Of a stretch of DNA of 64,000 nucleotides, positions 13,190 through 26,100 are shown in pieces. The DNA lies in assembly GCA_905182985.1 (NCBI GenBank), contig CAJJDN010000091.1, positions 1-64,000 of the forward strand. Reading direction: 5' to 3'. Both the position numbers and the translations under genes were made by a program. Under the pieces are notes generated by a model. That model was not told where the DNA came from and did no database searches. It saw only the letters and a program-made list of their open reading frames with translations. Source of the DNA: Paramecium sonneborni (lineage: Eukaryota > Ciliophora > Oligohymenophorea > Peniculida > Parameciidae). Numbering within the stretch: the stretch's first letter is position 1; every line of letters begins with the position of its first letter.

Positions 13190-13550
13190 TCATTTTTGAG
13201 GCTTTATTTGAAATGTTATTTTTGTAACTACAAGAAAAAAAAATAAATGATTTTGATTTATTTAATTTTAGATTCCAATCTCAATTCTCATTTTCAAAAT
13301 TTTTAATAAATTTATCTGCATAAGCTCTTATTTCAACTTGCTTTTAATTGCAACTTCTTACTTTTTGGCCCTAACACTAAGATGACTATGAAGTCTTTTA
13401 AAGAAATCGACTTCATTATAATTTATTATATTTTTATCTTTTAGAATTTAATATAGCTTCCATTTTTCTTGAAATTTTTTTTTAATTCACTCCAATTTAA
13501 ATTATCTTGCAAACCATTCAAGAAATTAGATTTATTAAAATTTTTGGATT
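13190..13550 (-). pseudogene. coding-like remnant on the minus strand with an A-run frameshift
   Basis: Ending at TGA 13190-13192, the frame gives 98 charged, protein-like residues (e.g. NEVDFFKRLHSHLSVRAKKQ) back to a TGA at 13487-13489. Upstream, a different frame continues with plausible sequence (NFLNGLQDNLNWSELKKK), and the two would join if a nine-A run near 13465-13473 differed by one base. No start codon is obvious. It lies 3' of the TPR gene on the same strand but is not in frame with it. Confidence 0.3.
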
Positions 13551-14068
13551 ACCTCCAAATATCAACATTATTTATTATTTCTTCATAAAAATTTATTTTT
13601 TTTTTTTTAAATACTCAGAATTTTAACAATTTTTACTCATTTAGTAATGTTTTTCATTAAAAATTAGAGAAAATTGACATAAAATTATATCTGAGCATAA
13701 ATTGGTAAATTTGTAAAGTTCCTGTCAATTTTATGATTAAAAATTTCTTTGTCCTAATTTTTATTTTTTTTATGTTTTCTTTATTGAATGTCATTCTAGA
13801 ATTTAATTTCTTATTAAAAATTCTTATTTTATGAATTAATATAATTTTAAATGAGCTTTTGTATATAAAATTATGATTTTACATTAAGCATTTGTTTAAA
13901 ATTAGGATAGAAAATTATTTGAGAACTTTTAGATTAATAATTTAAAAGCAAAAGCTTTCACCAAAATTATATATTACTGCTTAGGTATCAAATTGTTTAA
14001 ATTATAAAGAATTATAATCAGAATACATTTAATTTACATTTCAATTCATAATAATTTTCGATAATCTT

Positions 14069-15570
14069 TCAAAAAGTTTATTTTATAATATCAATATTTT
14101 ATCTAGCAATTTTCAACCAATATTTGCTTTCAGCTTTTCTTCCACAAAAAAGTAAAGAATTAGCTAAATTATTTTCAAATAACTTACCTAAGTTTCTCAT
14201 ATACATGATTTTTGGTTCGATGGATTATGCTTTTTAAAAGAATTAGATTGCATCAGCATTTCTATTCAAATTTACTAATGTTAATCCTAATAAGAAATTT
14301 TAAACATTAATTTACCCTTTTAATTATAGGCTTAAGAATTTTTTGGATTGATGATTACACATTTATCAAAACATTCCATAGCTTTTAATAATTTATTTAA
14401 TTTGATTAATACTAGGCCTAAAAATAATTATTCAAAAATTTCCTTACCTTTTTAATAGTAGGCATAATCATTATTTTAATTGATTGCAATAGCTTACTCT
14501 AAACATGCTAGCGCTTTCCCATTTTAGTTTAAGCCAATTAGAGCTAGATCTAAAAGAAAATTTATACAAACTCCTTTATTGCAATGTAAAAAGCTTATCT
14601 TTGGGTTCAATTGAATAGCTTAGTTAAAACAATTTAAAGCTTCTTTATATTAATTTAATCGATTTAAAGCTACACCTTTTAGATTTTAAGGTAAGATATT
14701 TTATGGTTCCTTTTCAATAACTTTGTTAAAACATGTTACAGCTTCCAGAAGTCTATTCATTTACATTAAAGCTTTTCCTAAATAATTATTAATATGATAT
14801 ACCCTTTTATAAAATAGCTTTGCAATCTTTTTGCAGCATAGCTTAATCAAAACACATTATTGCTTCTTAGTATCTTTTTAATTAATATAGAGATAAGCCT
14901 AAATAAATTTTAATATATTTATTTTTACCTTTGTTATAAACAGCTAAGGGGTCAAATTTTTCAATTATTATCACCACATTAAAATATGATATTGCTTCCT
15001 CATATCTTTCTAATTTATTTAATAATAGGCCTAAACATAATATAAATTATTTACCTTTGTAAAAATAAGAATAACTATCAGATGGATTTATTTTTATTGC
15101 TCTATCAAAACAATTTATTGCTTCCAAATTGTTGTTTAATAAAAATAGGGCTAAACCTTTCAGATATTGAAATACTTAATTTACCTTTTTGATGATGATA
15201 TTCCCAATTATTTGGCAATAAATCAATGGCTTTGTTAAAATATTCTATGGCCTCCTGATATTTATTTTATTGAAATAAAGCAACACCTTTTAATTTTTAA
15301 AAAATCCTACCTTCATGATAATAATACTAGGTTTGCTGTAACAAATCATTTGTCTTCCCATCCAAATCTAAGTATTCTTAAATATTAAGAAATAATCAGT
15401 TACCATGTTATATTTTGTCTTAAATATGATTTTCATTAATCCTTCTTAGAATACCTTCATTTTATTCACCTTGATCACAAATTACATTATATACTTTGAA
15501 TATGATTCTCTGATATTTACATTAATGTTTCTATTATTTTTGAGACCTGAGTGTCGTTTAAATTATCCAT
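14069..15570 (-). CDS. tetratricopeptide (TPR) repeat protein, 11 introns
   Basis: Starting at ATG 15570 and splicing eleven introns (18-30 nt, total 284 nt) gives exactly 406 codons. After ~70 N-terminal residues there are about ten 34-residue TPR units, each of the form KG.AL..L..Y.EAI.CF..AI.INP. TPRs are helical scaffolds for protein-protein contacts; nothing shows the partner. All introns are phase 1. In most units the intron splits the codon of the same glycine (consensus position 8 of the TPR). One unit (5 to 6) lacks the intron. One intron, 14550-14567, is only 18 nt. The frame stays open upstream of ATG 15570 to another ATG at 16056, so a longer N-terminus is possible. Confidence 0.88.
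14550..14567 (-). other. 18-nt intron inside the TPR gene
   Basis: Minus-strand sequence GTATAAATTTTCTTTTAG. Its removal keeps frame (18 = 6 codons) and leaves KGVY-LALIGL, two residues longer than the usual KG-LA join. Placing the 5' end six bases earlier would restore the standard Gly-8 position with a 24-nt intron, but that site begins GA instead of GT. The sequence therefore looks like an intron whose 5' splice site was lost and moved downstream. Confidence 0.5.
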
Positions 15571-16056
15571 ATTTTTTAAAATTCTAATATTATTTATAAT
15601 TTTTTTTTCTGAATAAATTATTTTTCTATCTAATTTATTACAAAAAATAAACTCAATTTTTATGGAATACATATTTTTAGAAAAGCATGATACTATTTAT
15701 AATTTAAAAGCTGCCTTATAGAAACCTGCTATTATTTAAGTTATTTTACAACAACAAGATAAAATAAATAGAGAAACTGGGCTATTTATTTATTTTTTTT
15801 ATTCATTATCAATTAATTAGTTTAATTATTTAATTAGCCTGCTATTAGAGATTAATTTAAATAAAGAATATGACTCATTTTCTAATCTAACCTTAATTCT
15901 AATATTTGAAATTACTTTTTCTTCGATGTTTAAGCTACGAAAGAATTCATTCCACAAAAAGTTTTTGCTCTTTGTATATTTATGAATTAAGGATGACTTA
16001 AACAATTGGTTGTTAATGCTTGAAAGAACAGTGGAGTAATTTCTCTTTTCTATCAT
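15571..16056 (-). other. open frame fused in frame upstream of the TPR gene
   Basis: ATG at 16056 (MIEKRNYSTVLSSINNQL) begins 162 codons with no TGA that run directly into the TPR start at 15570. The first ~76 codons contain no TAA or TAG either and look protein-like (FFRSLNIEEKVISNIRIKVR); the rest are less convincing. It may be the true N-terminus of the TPR protein, a separate small gene remnant, or chance. Confidence 0.3.
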
Positions 16057-17501
16057 TTTATTACTAAATTTTTACAACTTAATATGATTAATATCTTTCA
16101 TTTAGAATATGTATATTAACAAAATATAAGTATCTTTATTAATTACTTTAATAAGATAATTAGGAAGCAACCTTTCAATTCAGTTATCCTAATTATGGTG
16201 TATATTTTAACTTTAAAAAACTTTATTAATAAATATTTGGTTCTAAATTATAATATCATATTTAATAAAATTGTTATTGAATTTATATGAATTCAAATAG
16301 AAATAAAATTATCTATTGTTATAAGATTAAAGAATATGTAATAGGATTAAATTCATAATGTTTTTAGTATAAAATCTTTAATTTGTTTTTATTATCAATC
16401 ATTTTTATCAATTCCCAGTATATTTAATTTATCTTCAAGTTTTGAATAACGCTACTGTTATTAATTTAATTTTAATAATATTCAAATAAATTATGTTTGA
16501 TATAAAATGTTTTAATATAAATAAAAAAAGATAGAAATATAAATATTTTAGCTTTTGTAAATCATATTTCGATAAATTAAAATGAAACTATAAATAAAAA
16601 AATTTTTAATATTTTAAAAATCAATTTATAGTTTATTTTGCTTTTGGTTGTCTTAAAATTAAATAATTTATCATTATATTAATTGGTTCTAGAAAGATAT
16701 TAAAATACTACTGATCATAAGAAATAATAATTTATTAAGCCTAAAATAACATTTTTTCAGCTTGAAATTGATAATTATAATTCTAATTTTTAAATTTGAA
16801 AAATTATTTTAAAATTATATCTATGAGAATGCAAACGCAGAAGATATCTTTTGTAAAATATTTTTATGAAAGTAGATGAAAATCTATTAAATTCTATATA
16901 TAGCATTTTAATTTTTTATTAATAATATCTGTATGATTAGATAATTATTTAAAATTATTATTGTTTCAAGATGACGATAAAACAATTATCTTATATTATT
17001 TCAATATTTGTTTTAAAAGAATAATATAAAAATTTTATCATGCTCCTTCTTCATAAAACTTGACGAGAATCTCGAGGTAATTCTAATTTTTTTAGGCAAA
17101 ATGTTAAATATCTTGCCCACTTAAACTTTGATGAGAATTTAATTAAATAGAATTAAAGCCTTTAGAAATAAAAAACTATGGTAGTTTTGAAAATAAATCT
17201 ATTTTCAGTACATTTGTAAATGTAAATTTCAAATCTTATAAGGCTATCTTTTTATTTAAATCCTATGTATGATTGTATTGATACCATTATAATAAACTTA
17301 TCCAAACTCAAAAAAATAAATTTAATTCTTTCATATTCTTGATTCATTAAAAGATTGTTTCTCAAAGTTCTTTATTTTTGAATTTAATTTTATAATTCTA
17401 TAAAATAAATGCCGATAGAATTAAGTTTAGATATTAATATTTAAAAATTTAATTATATAGTATAAAAATATTCAAATTAAAATATTAATATCTAAAAATA
17501 A
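16057..17501. other. intergenic, nothing recognised
   Basis: About 1.4 kb of very AT-rich DNA between the TPR and WD40 genes, both on the minus strand. No long TGA-free protein-like frame, RNA gene or repeat was seen. Confidence 0.5.
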
Positions 17502-18983
17502 TCATTTTTCTTTGCATACACGTATTTGAATTTGTCTTGAACTACTATCCCAAGTAACAAGATAATTTCCATCTTCGCTTAATTACCCATAATTGTCACA
17601 ACTTGCAAATTCAATTAACTACTCAATTTTAATTTCATAATTTTCTTTCATTCTCATTAAATTAATACTTTTTCCATTTTTATTCACTATAAGCTACTTT
17701 AGCTTATTATATTATATTGGAAAGAACCTACTATCATCACATGAGCCACATGATACAGCAAAATCTTATTTTTTCAGATACAAATTCATATTAATATCAA
17801 GTTCATATATTTATATTTTTTCTTGGAGATAAGGTTGGAATATAAATTATTAATCATTAATGAAATGTAATCGAAGGCCATATTAATCTATTTGAATCTT
17901 TTATATAATACACCATTTTTTATGAAAACTAGTCTTTTCTATTACAAATATTAATTTATCTTTTGAACAAGAAATAAGTTTATTCTCTTGTTCATTTAAA
18001 CTTAATGAAAATACTTCATTCAAATGGTCAGTGATTACTTATTGAAACTGAAATTAATTCTGTTTCTCCCAAAATCTAATTGTTTTATCAGCACTACCAG
18101 ATATTATAAGATTATCATCTTAATTCAAAACTAAACAGGAAATCCAATCTAAATGTCCATCTAATTTTTATGAGTAAGTCCATTAATTATTTTCATTCGG
18201 TTACCATATAATTATGATCTAATCACCACTACCAGATATAAAATGATTTGTTTTTTTCATAAAATTTAATGTACTAATATCCCTTTTATGCTCATTTAAT
18301 AGTTAAATTTGATTTAACTTTCCTTTTTCATGTTCAAATACTTTAATTTTTTATCTACAACCAACTAAAATAAATGACCCATTGTTATTAAGAGCAATTG
18401 CATAACACCTTTCATCTTGTTATACTGTATTACTTCTTAAAAGTTTAAACCTTATATTTTTTACACTTTAATATAAATATTAATTATGTTATTTTTATGA
18501 TTATGATTGTATTTTTGGTTCTATAATTGAATTTTATAATAAATTTTAGTTAATACCTTATATTTAATTTTTTAATTAATATGCAAATTATTGAATTTAA
18601 TTGGACGATGAGATAAATTATTTAAGTAATAATTGCTCAAAATTTTCAATTTAACATAAACCTTTTATTAATTGATTCATTTTCGTGAGATCTAATTCAG
18701 TTAAAAATTCTTAATTAATATTGAGATAAGGATTAAAAAACTTTTTAACGCTTTCAAGAGCTTTATCAAATTATGAAATGATCACTTAAACTTCTTTAAT
18801 ACATACCATTCGTGATTAAATCCATTCATTTAACAACTCTTGAGGTATCAATTTATTCAAATGTAGAGAATGAATAGGTAAACAGAAATTACAATATGGT
18901 TTTTATTATTAGCATTATGGATCAGAACAAACTCCTATTATTTATAAATTTCGGTGTTCAGCTTAGGTACATCTAATTTACAT
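17502..18983 (-). CDS. WD40 repeat protein with an N-terminal Cys/His (B-box-like) motif
   Basis: A single-exon gene of 493 residues from ATG 18983 to TGA 17502-17504; I read every codon and the frame is intact. The first 41 residues hold a zinc-ligand-like series C5, H10, C19, C24, C31, C34, H38, H41 (PYCNFCLPIHSLH). A linker of about 150 residues follows, then a beta-propeller region from ~residue 190 with repeats such as GHLDWISCLVL...ISGSADKTIRFWE and DHLNEVFSLSL...ISCSKDKLI. The C-terminus YGQLSEDGNYLVTWDSSS is shared with the two WD40-like genes at 47247 and 54739. WD40 propellers are interaction platforms; the B-box-like front suggests a TRIM-like or ubiquitin-related scaffold, but no RING or catalytic motif is present. 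Confidence 0.88.
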
Positions 18984-20178
18984 TATCTTTATTTCTCAAT
19001 TTTATTATTTTTTATAATTAATATAAGAATCAAATATGTTGATAACTCATATATTCTATTTATTTAGACATAAAAAATCACAGTTAAAAATATATTAGTA
19101 ATTCTAAAGTGGTAAAAAATAAAACCTTTTCCCTTAATTATCCTAATTTATATTGTTTGAAATAATTATTAAAAAATTAGAATAATATAAATTATCTAAT
19201 CATTATCATATTGATAATAAATTAATAATAAAATATTAATTATTTAACTTCTTTTTCTAGTAGTAATATGAAAATTCTTTGATAAATTATTTATTAAAAT
19301 TATCCTAGTATAAGTAACAAGCTTTTATAAATTAATAATTAAGATTGTACAAAAAGTAATGTTTGAGAAAAAAGGAAATGAATTTCAATCCTAATAATGT
19401 AGTGCTAATCAAATAAAAATTATAGTATTGCAAAATATATAGAAAGTTCTATAAACAAATGTTATCATTAATTAAATCTTTAGATTTTCTCAAAGATTTT
19501 TTGATGATAATTATAATGTAAAATAGCAGGATAATTTCTTTATTAAACTTTACAATAGAAATTCCGCTTATTAGTAATTTGTAGAAATGGTTTACAAAGG
19601 CAAGAGGGATCATAACCTATTAAAAAAGACTTTCTACTAATATCTTTTTTATTGTTTAGTTTCTTAATATATCTGAACTGTTTTATTATTTTTTATAAAA
19701 GTTAAACTTAAATTTGGAGAAATCAAGTCAAGTTAAAGTTCCCTATTAAGATTGAATTAAAAGACTAACTTAAAACTTATTACTATGAGAAATAATAATA
19801 ATGAGGCTAAGCATATTACTATGCCAAGTAGTACAATGATAAGACAAATCTAACCATAACTACTCTAATTTATATAATAGTTTCAGATAAATGAGCAAAA
19901 AGTCTTTCCTTTTTCCCATTTAATAATGCTAATGCGAAATTATAAATATCGCCCTCGATTTTAACAATCTATTAAATTGCATAGTCCTGAAGGCTTAAAT
20001 AAATTATAAAATAAAGTGATCATTTAAATTAAAGTTAAGTATGATGTTGTTGGTGTTTTAAAAATGAAATTTTCTGTAATTAATAAGCTTTATTATTTTA
20101 AATTAATTTAATTAAAAACGACTTTTATATGTTTTCAATATTTAACTATGGATAATATCTAATTAAATATTTAGAATT
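18984..20178. other. divergent intergenic region with short open frames
   Basis: Lies between divergently transcribed genes, so both promoters must be here. Two TGA-free + strand frames exist: about 19362-19690 (MFEKKGNEFQSQQCSANQ) and 19785-20222 (MRNNNNEAKHITMPSSTMIR, 145 codons). The second overlaps the next gene's start by 44 bases in another frame, so at least its end is unlikely to be real. They may be pieces of a small or decayed gene; no family recognised. Confidence 0.3.
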
Positions 20179-23100
20179 ATGAGAATAACTTCTTTTTTAT
20201 ATTTATTATACCTAGCTGTTGAATTATCAAAATGTTGGAGCATTTACATGCTGCCAAGGAATTACCCATAAGAAATTTACTAAATAACTTATGATGAACA
20301 TTTGAAAATATATCAGAATGGTTTTGGTGTTTGGAGCAGATATACACCTTTAAGTAATATTTAATAAATTGGTGAAATTGGAATACTTGATAGCAATTGC
20401 TTTAATTTGTTTAATATAAAAGATAGTGTTACTAATGAATTACATTTTGTGTAATACGAATGTATTAATTTTGAGACTTAATCAATCAAGAAATATTTTT
20501 AATTTTTAAGTCATGATAGAAATAGTTTTAAAGAAGAAATATTAATCAATGATACCTCTTATGAATCTACGTGGTATTTTTAGGGAATATTAAAGATTCC
20601 TCAAGAAAATATAATATATATAGTATTATATAAATAATAGAATGAGATTTTTGCTAAATAAATTTAATTTGAATTTTTATTTGAAGAAAATAATTATAAT
20701 ATAGTAATTGGAGGTGACTTGATAGTAAGTCAGAATTCACCACTATATACTTTAGAAAATAGATTACTTTCGTTTTTTCCAGGAGACACTGACTATTTAT
20801 TTTCTGGAATCTTTTTAAAATCTGAATATTACTTTAGTATAATTGAAGAATATTAAAATGATGAATGTGATTGTAGAAGTAATGAAATAGAAAGAATAGA
20901 GGATGTTTAAATAGAAAAAAAAGGATTATATGAGTTTATATCTCGAGAACCTAATTGTTATGAATTTTTATTATCAGGTTGGATTAAAATTTAAGAAATT
21001 ATTTAAATGGATGAAGAATTATATTATTAATTAATAAGACTATCAGCTAATTTTCAAGATTCTCCATTGGTTGATGCAAATTTGTGTGCATTTTAATTAT
21101 TTTACAAGTTATCTTAATAAAGAAATTAAATAATAATAACAACGTATAGTTATACTTTTCCATCTGTCAATATAGATTTTTCAAACAATCCTTTCCTAAA
21201 AACAGAAACAATTGATATAGACTGGGATATTAAATTATGGCATTACATACTAGTAGAAAAAAAATAAAATTTAATTTCAATTTCAATCAAATTTTACAAA
21301 GGCTTTGATCAAAAAGTATTTATTGTTAACTTTGATGTAATATAGTTTAATATGATGCAATTTAAATTGTTGTATGGAAATATATTTTAATCACAAAATA
21401 ACTTTTTAACAATATAAATTGTAGATTTTTAATTAATAAAGTGTTCTGATGAAAGTAAACCATAAGTTAGTTGTCATCCTACTTGTTAAGAATGTGATGG
21501 CCCAACAAGAAATGATTGTTTATCTTGTTTTGAAACATCAAACAGAAGGTTTTTAGAAGATTTTAAGGAGTGTATTTGTGAATATGGAACCATAGATTAA
21601 AATGATTAATGTATTAATTATAAAACTTTATAAAATACTTTAATTTAAGGGGAACCTAAATAAGATAAATGCAAATATGGTTTTTTTGAATATGAAGATG
21701 AATGTATTTAATGGTATTATTTTTATTATATAATTAAGCCCTTCAATAATTAATAATAATCTAATAACGTGTTTAGAATGTTTATAAAATCCTAAATAAT
21801 GGGCTTAAACATTTTTATGTGATACAAATTTATTTACAAATAAAAATGGAAATATAGCATAATATTTTGAAAAAATCGAATTATAATATTATTTATTAGG
21901 CAATGATTTACAATACTGTTCAGATTGTGATGTACAAAATACAAATCCAAATTATAATAATGTTTAATAAATATTTGAATTTAAAACTTTCTGTAAAATC
22001 TCACAAAAATTAAATGATGAATGTTATTTTTGTGGATAGAATTGCGATGAATGTGAAATTTTACAAACAAATCTAAGCTGCTCCTAAATATACTCTAGAT
22101 TTAATTCATAAGGATTTAATTTATATTAAGAAAAACCATGTGACCCTCCAAATTTTAAAGGTTTTTCAAGTAAATGTTTTGAGTGTAAAATTCCATATTG
22201 TTTATATTGTTTCAATTATTTAGCTAGTGATCCTACAAAAACTACACTTGGTTTTTATCAATCATACACATTAATTGATGAAGAGATTAAAGTAGGATGC
22301 GCTTAATGTATTGATGGATTTATTTATAAATTTTAAATAGGAGAATGTATTTATTAAAGACCATCCTAAGAAAATTGTCTTAGATCCTTTTTTAATCTAG
22401 AAAATTAAGAAATTTGTACATTATCAGCAATAAATGATTTTAATATTGCTTTTGAAATCATAAACTGTTAAAATCATATTCTAAATTGTTAACAATGTAT
22501 TGAAACACCATAATAAACTCTGAGATGTTTAATATGTTAGGATGGTTATTATGCTTAAACTCATTCAGGAATCTGTTTAAAATGTGAACATTCTAATGCA
22601 ACAAAATGTTGTGAATACAGCATATTAGAATATTGGAAATGGTTAATTCAAGGTTTTATCATGAAATTCTTGCCAAATCGTCCTATTTTTTCTGGCTCTT
22701 TAATCTCCTCCAAAACTTAAGCTATTGAATGTATATAAGGATATAAATTATATGGTAAAAATTGTTAAAAATATTGTGATGAAAATTGTTCAGTTTGTGA
22801 AAGTTTAAATAATTATGATTTTACTTGCTCCAAATGCTCATTAAATTATTATAAAGAAACAATGAAAGTTTAAATTGAAGGAAAATGTATTTAATGTCCC
22901 TCATTATGTCAAGTTTGCTAAAATAGATCAATTGAAGAAATAAAAGTAAGAATCTTTCTTAAAATAGAAAATAAATCCATATTTCACTATAACTCCTGAA
23001 AATATAATGTATTCATTTAAATGCATCTAAAAAATTCCTTTATAGTCAGTCCAGATAGATCCAAATCTACAAATTGCTTAAAATTGCTTTGAAAATAATT

Positions 23101-26100
23101 GCAATTATAATTTAGAATATTATTTTGTAATTTATTATTTAATTTAGAATGATTTAATTTGTAACCATCTAGAAAATATTGTGTTAATTTTATAAGAAGA
23201 TTATAATTATATATATTCTAATGAAATTGGCCTTTAGTAAGTTACCTTATTACTTTAAATAAATGAGGAGTGTGTTTTTTATAGTTCTGATTAATATATT
23301 GAGAATGACTTTAAAGAACAAATATTTTCTATTTAATAAACTAGTTTGAAGATTTAGAGCAGCAATAATCCTTTAATAATTTTAGATTATTTATACTTAG
23401 ATATTTTTAAATTTGATTCAATTATTTTCAGTCATCTTCAATTTCAAATTAATCTTGATTTGGATATCAAACTTCTTAATGATGATTAACCTATTAATTT
23501 AAATATTCATGATACAGAATTTTATTCAATAGTTAATAATCTAGCATAAATGTCAATTAAAACAAATAAATTCCTCAATTTTAATTTATAAAATATATCA
23601 TTTTTTGATATAAGTATAGTAAATTCATTAATTTTTGATATAATTTGTGTAGATTCGGGGGATGATCTTATTATTATAAATCTTTTACTTAGAAATTGCA
23701 TATTAACTAATTCAACATTATTTTAATTTTAAAATAGTAGGAGAAACATTTAAATTAAACATATTATGATTGATTCTTGTTAATTTAACAATTCAACTTT
23801 TGCAAAATTCAATATTACTTAAAATGAATTTTCATAAGCCATATTTAATAAAGTTTCTATAATAAACTCTTTTTTTCAAAATTCAATTCTTATACATAGT
23901 CCCCAAAAAACTGCTATCCATATAACTGATTTCTCATTTATATAAAATTAATTTATGAATTCTAAATTCATAATATTTAATTATGACTTTTATTGTTATA
24001 ATTTAATATTCAAGGAAAACTATGTTAATTCATTTTAATTAATATCATAAATCTCATCCATACAAGAAAAGTAAGAAATTTATATGAATAATATTTAGAT
24101 TAATGAAAATACTGTAAACTATTTTTCTATTTTTATTACTGAATAAAAACAATCAACTTCTTAAGTGATAGTTTAATTATCAAACTTTTATTTTAAAGAT
24201 AATGTTATTACTTGTAATTAAGAATAGTAACTTATCATTTTTAATTGTTATAGCTTATTAATGCAAAATATATACCTAAAGAATACAACTAATTTTCAAT
24301 TTATATCATTATTTGCTATACCTTTTATAAGAATTGAAAATCTTGTTTATGAAAATTAAATTTAGGAATTAAAAGTAAGAATATCATCTAATTGTTTTTA
24401 AAATTGTTTTCCTCATTCATAATTGTTAATAGTATCAGGTTTCACTGAAATAATATTAAATCAAATTAAAATTTTAAATTAGTTTAGTGTAGATTAATCA
24501 ATTATTTCAATTTAATCAAATTCATTGATTATGTTAACTAAATAAGAATATATTAGAATATAAGATATATTAGTGAATGGAAATATTATAATAAAACAAA
24601 ATATTGGAATTATTATATCCTTGATAGAAATAATGACTACAAAATCTTCAATTATAGAAATAGAAAATCTAAAATTTTATGAAAATGTTTTTCATTAATA
24701 TTATGAAGATCCATCTGAAACTTTTGCCAGTCTTTTATATATAGATTCAAGATCAAGTTTTATGATTTTAAAAAATATTATTTGCACTAATAATTCTATA
24801 ACAAATTCTTCCTCAGCTTATATATCAATTTCCTCAAATCAAATATAGATTGAAAATTTTTAAGTTAATAATCATAATTATATTGATCAGGAATTTTGGA
24901 TTAAATATTACGAAATTTAAATATAAGGAGATTTTAATTAAAATGAAATTTCTTATATAATCTCTAACATATACAAAATTGAAAATGTAGGAGGTTCTTT
25001 ATCAATATAGGCTACCAAATTTACTTTTTTTGATGGAGTTTTTTATTTTATTTAAGCAAAAGGTAGTCAAATCTTTAACATCAACCTTTAAATTGATGGA
25101 ATAGTGATTATTTAAAATTGCAAAATTGCTCATGCATATAATTCATTTATTTCGAAAACTCAAAACGATGGTGCAATTACAATTAATGCTAAAAAAAGCT
25201 TATTTTCACTTTATCTAGAAAATATTACTTTATTTGATGTTATTAATAAATTATCATCCTCAATACTGACCATATATCCTTCTCCATCATAAAATAATAT
25301 TCAGATAAAAAATATAATAGTAAAAGACTGTTTTTCGCTTGTGAATTAGATTCTCGATTTTGAATTCGATTTTTAGAATGCTTAATAAAATATTGTAAAA
25401 TTACAAAATTTTAGAATTATTTCGACTGAAAATGCTTTCTATACTTTTCTTTAATTTCTTGGAAAACTTAGTCTAATAGATTTGTAGAAAATAATTAACA
25501 ATAATGCAATTCTGAATTTTTTAGGATGTTCATTAACTTTAATTGATAATCAAATAGAAGGAATTATATTATCATCTGTTTTGAAAATATCAGATTCAAA
25601 ACAGATAATTGTTATGAATACCCTATTTATTAATATATTAACTTTTTATCCCTTGTATTTAGTAGAAGTATAATAAAGTAATAATTTACAATCAAAGATA
25701 TATTTTAATAATATGAAAATATAAAATTTTAATGATCTCAAATTCAAAAATTAAAATTACAATTATTTTAATTTTAATCATATTGGGTTAAATTTAAATC
25801 AATGCAGTCCAATAATTAGTTATATAGATTAGCAAATAATATAAAAGGAACTTATTTAAACTTTTTTTGAAAATGTTCTTGTAAATTCAAATAAGAATGG
25901 TTCATTAATAAAAATCACTAGTTTTACAAATTAAACTAGTGTTATTTTTTCTAAGATTTCTGTATTAAATAATGATTGTTAATATTGTTATAATGGTTTA
26001 TTATATTTTAATATCAATGATTTTAAGCAAATACAAATTTCAGAATTATGTTGTATAAAGAACAATATTATAAATTATGGTTGTATTTTTGCAAAATCAG

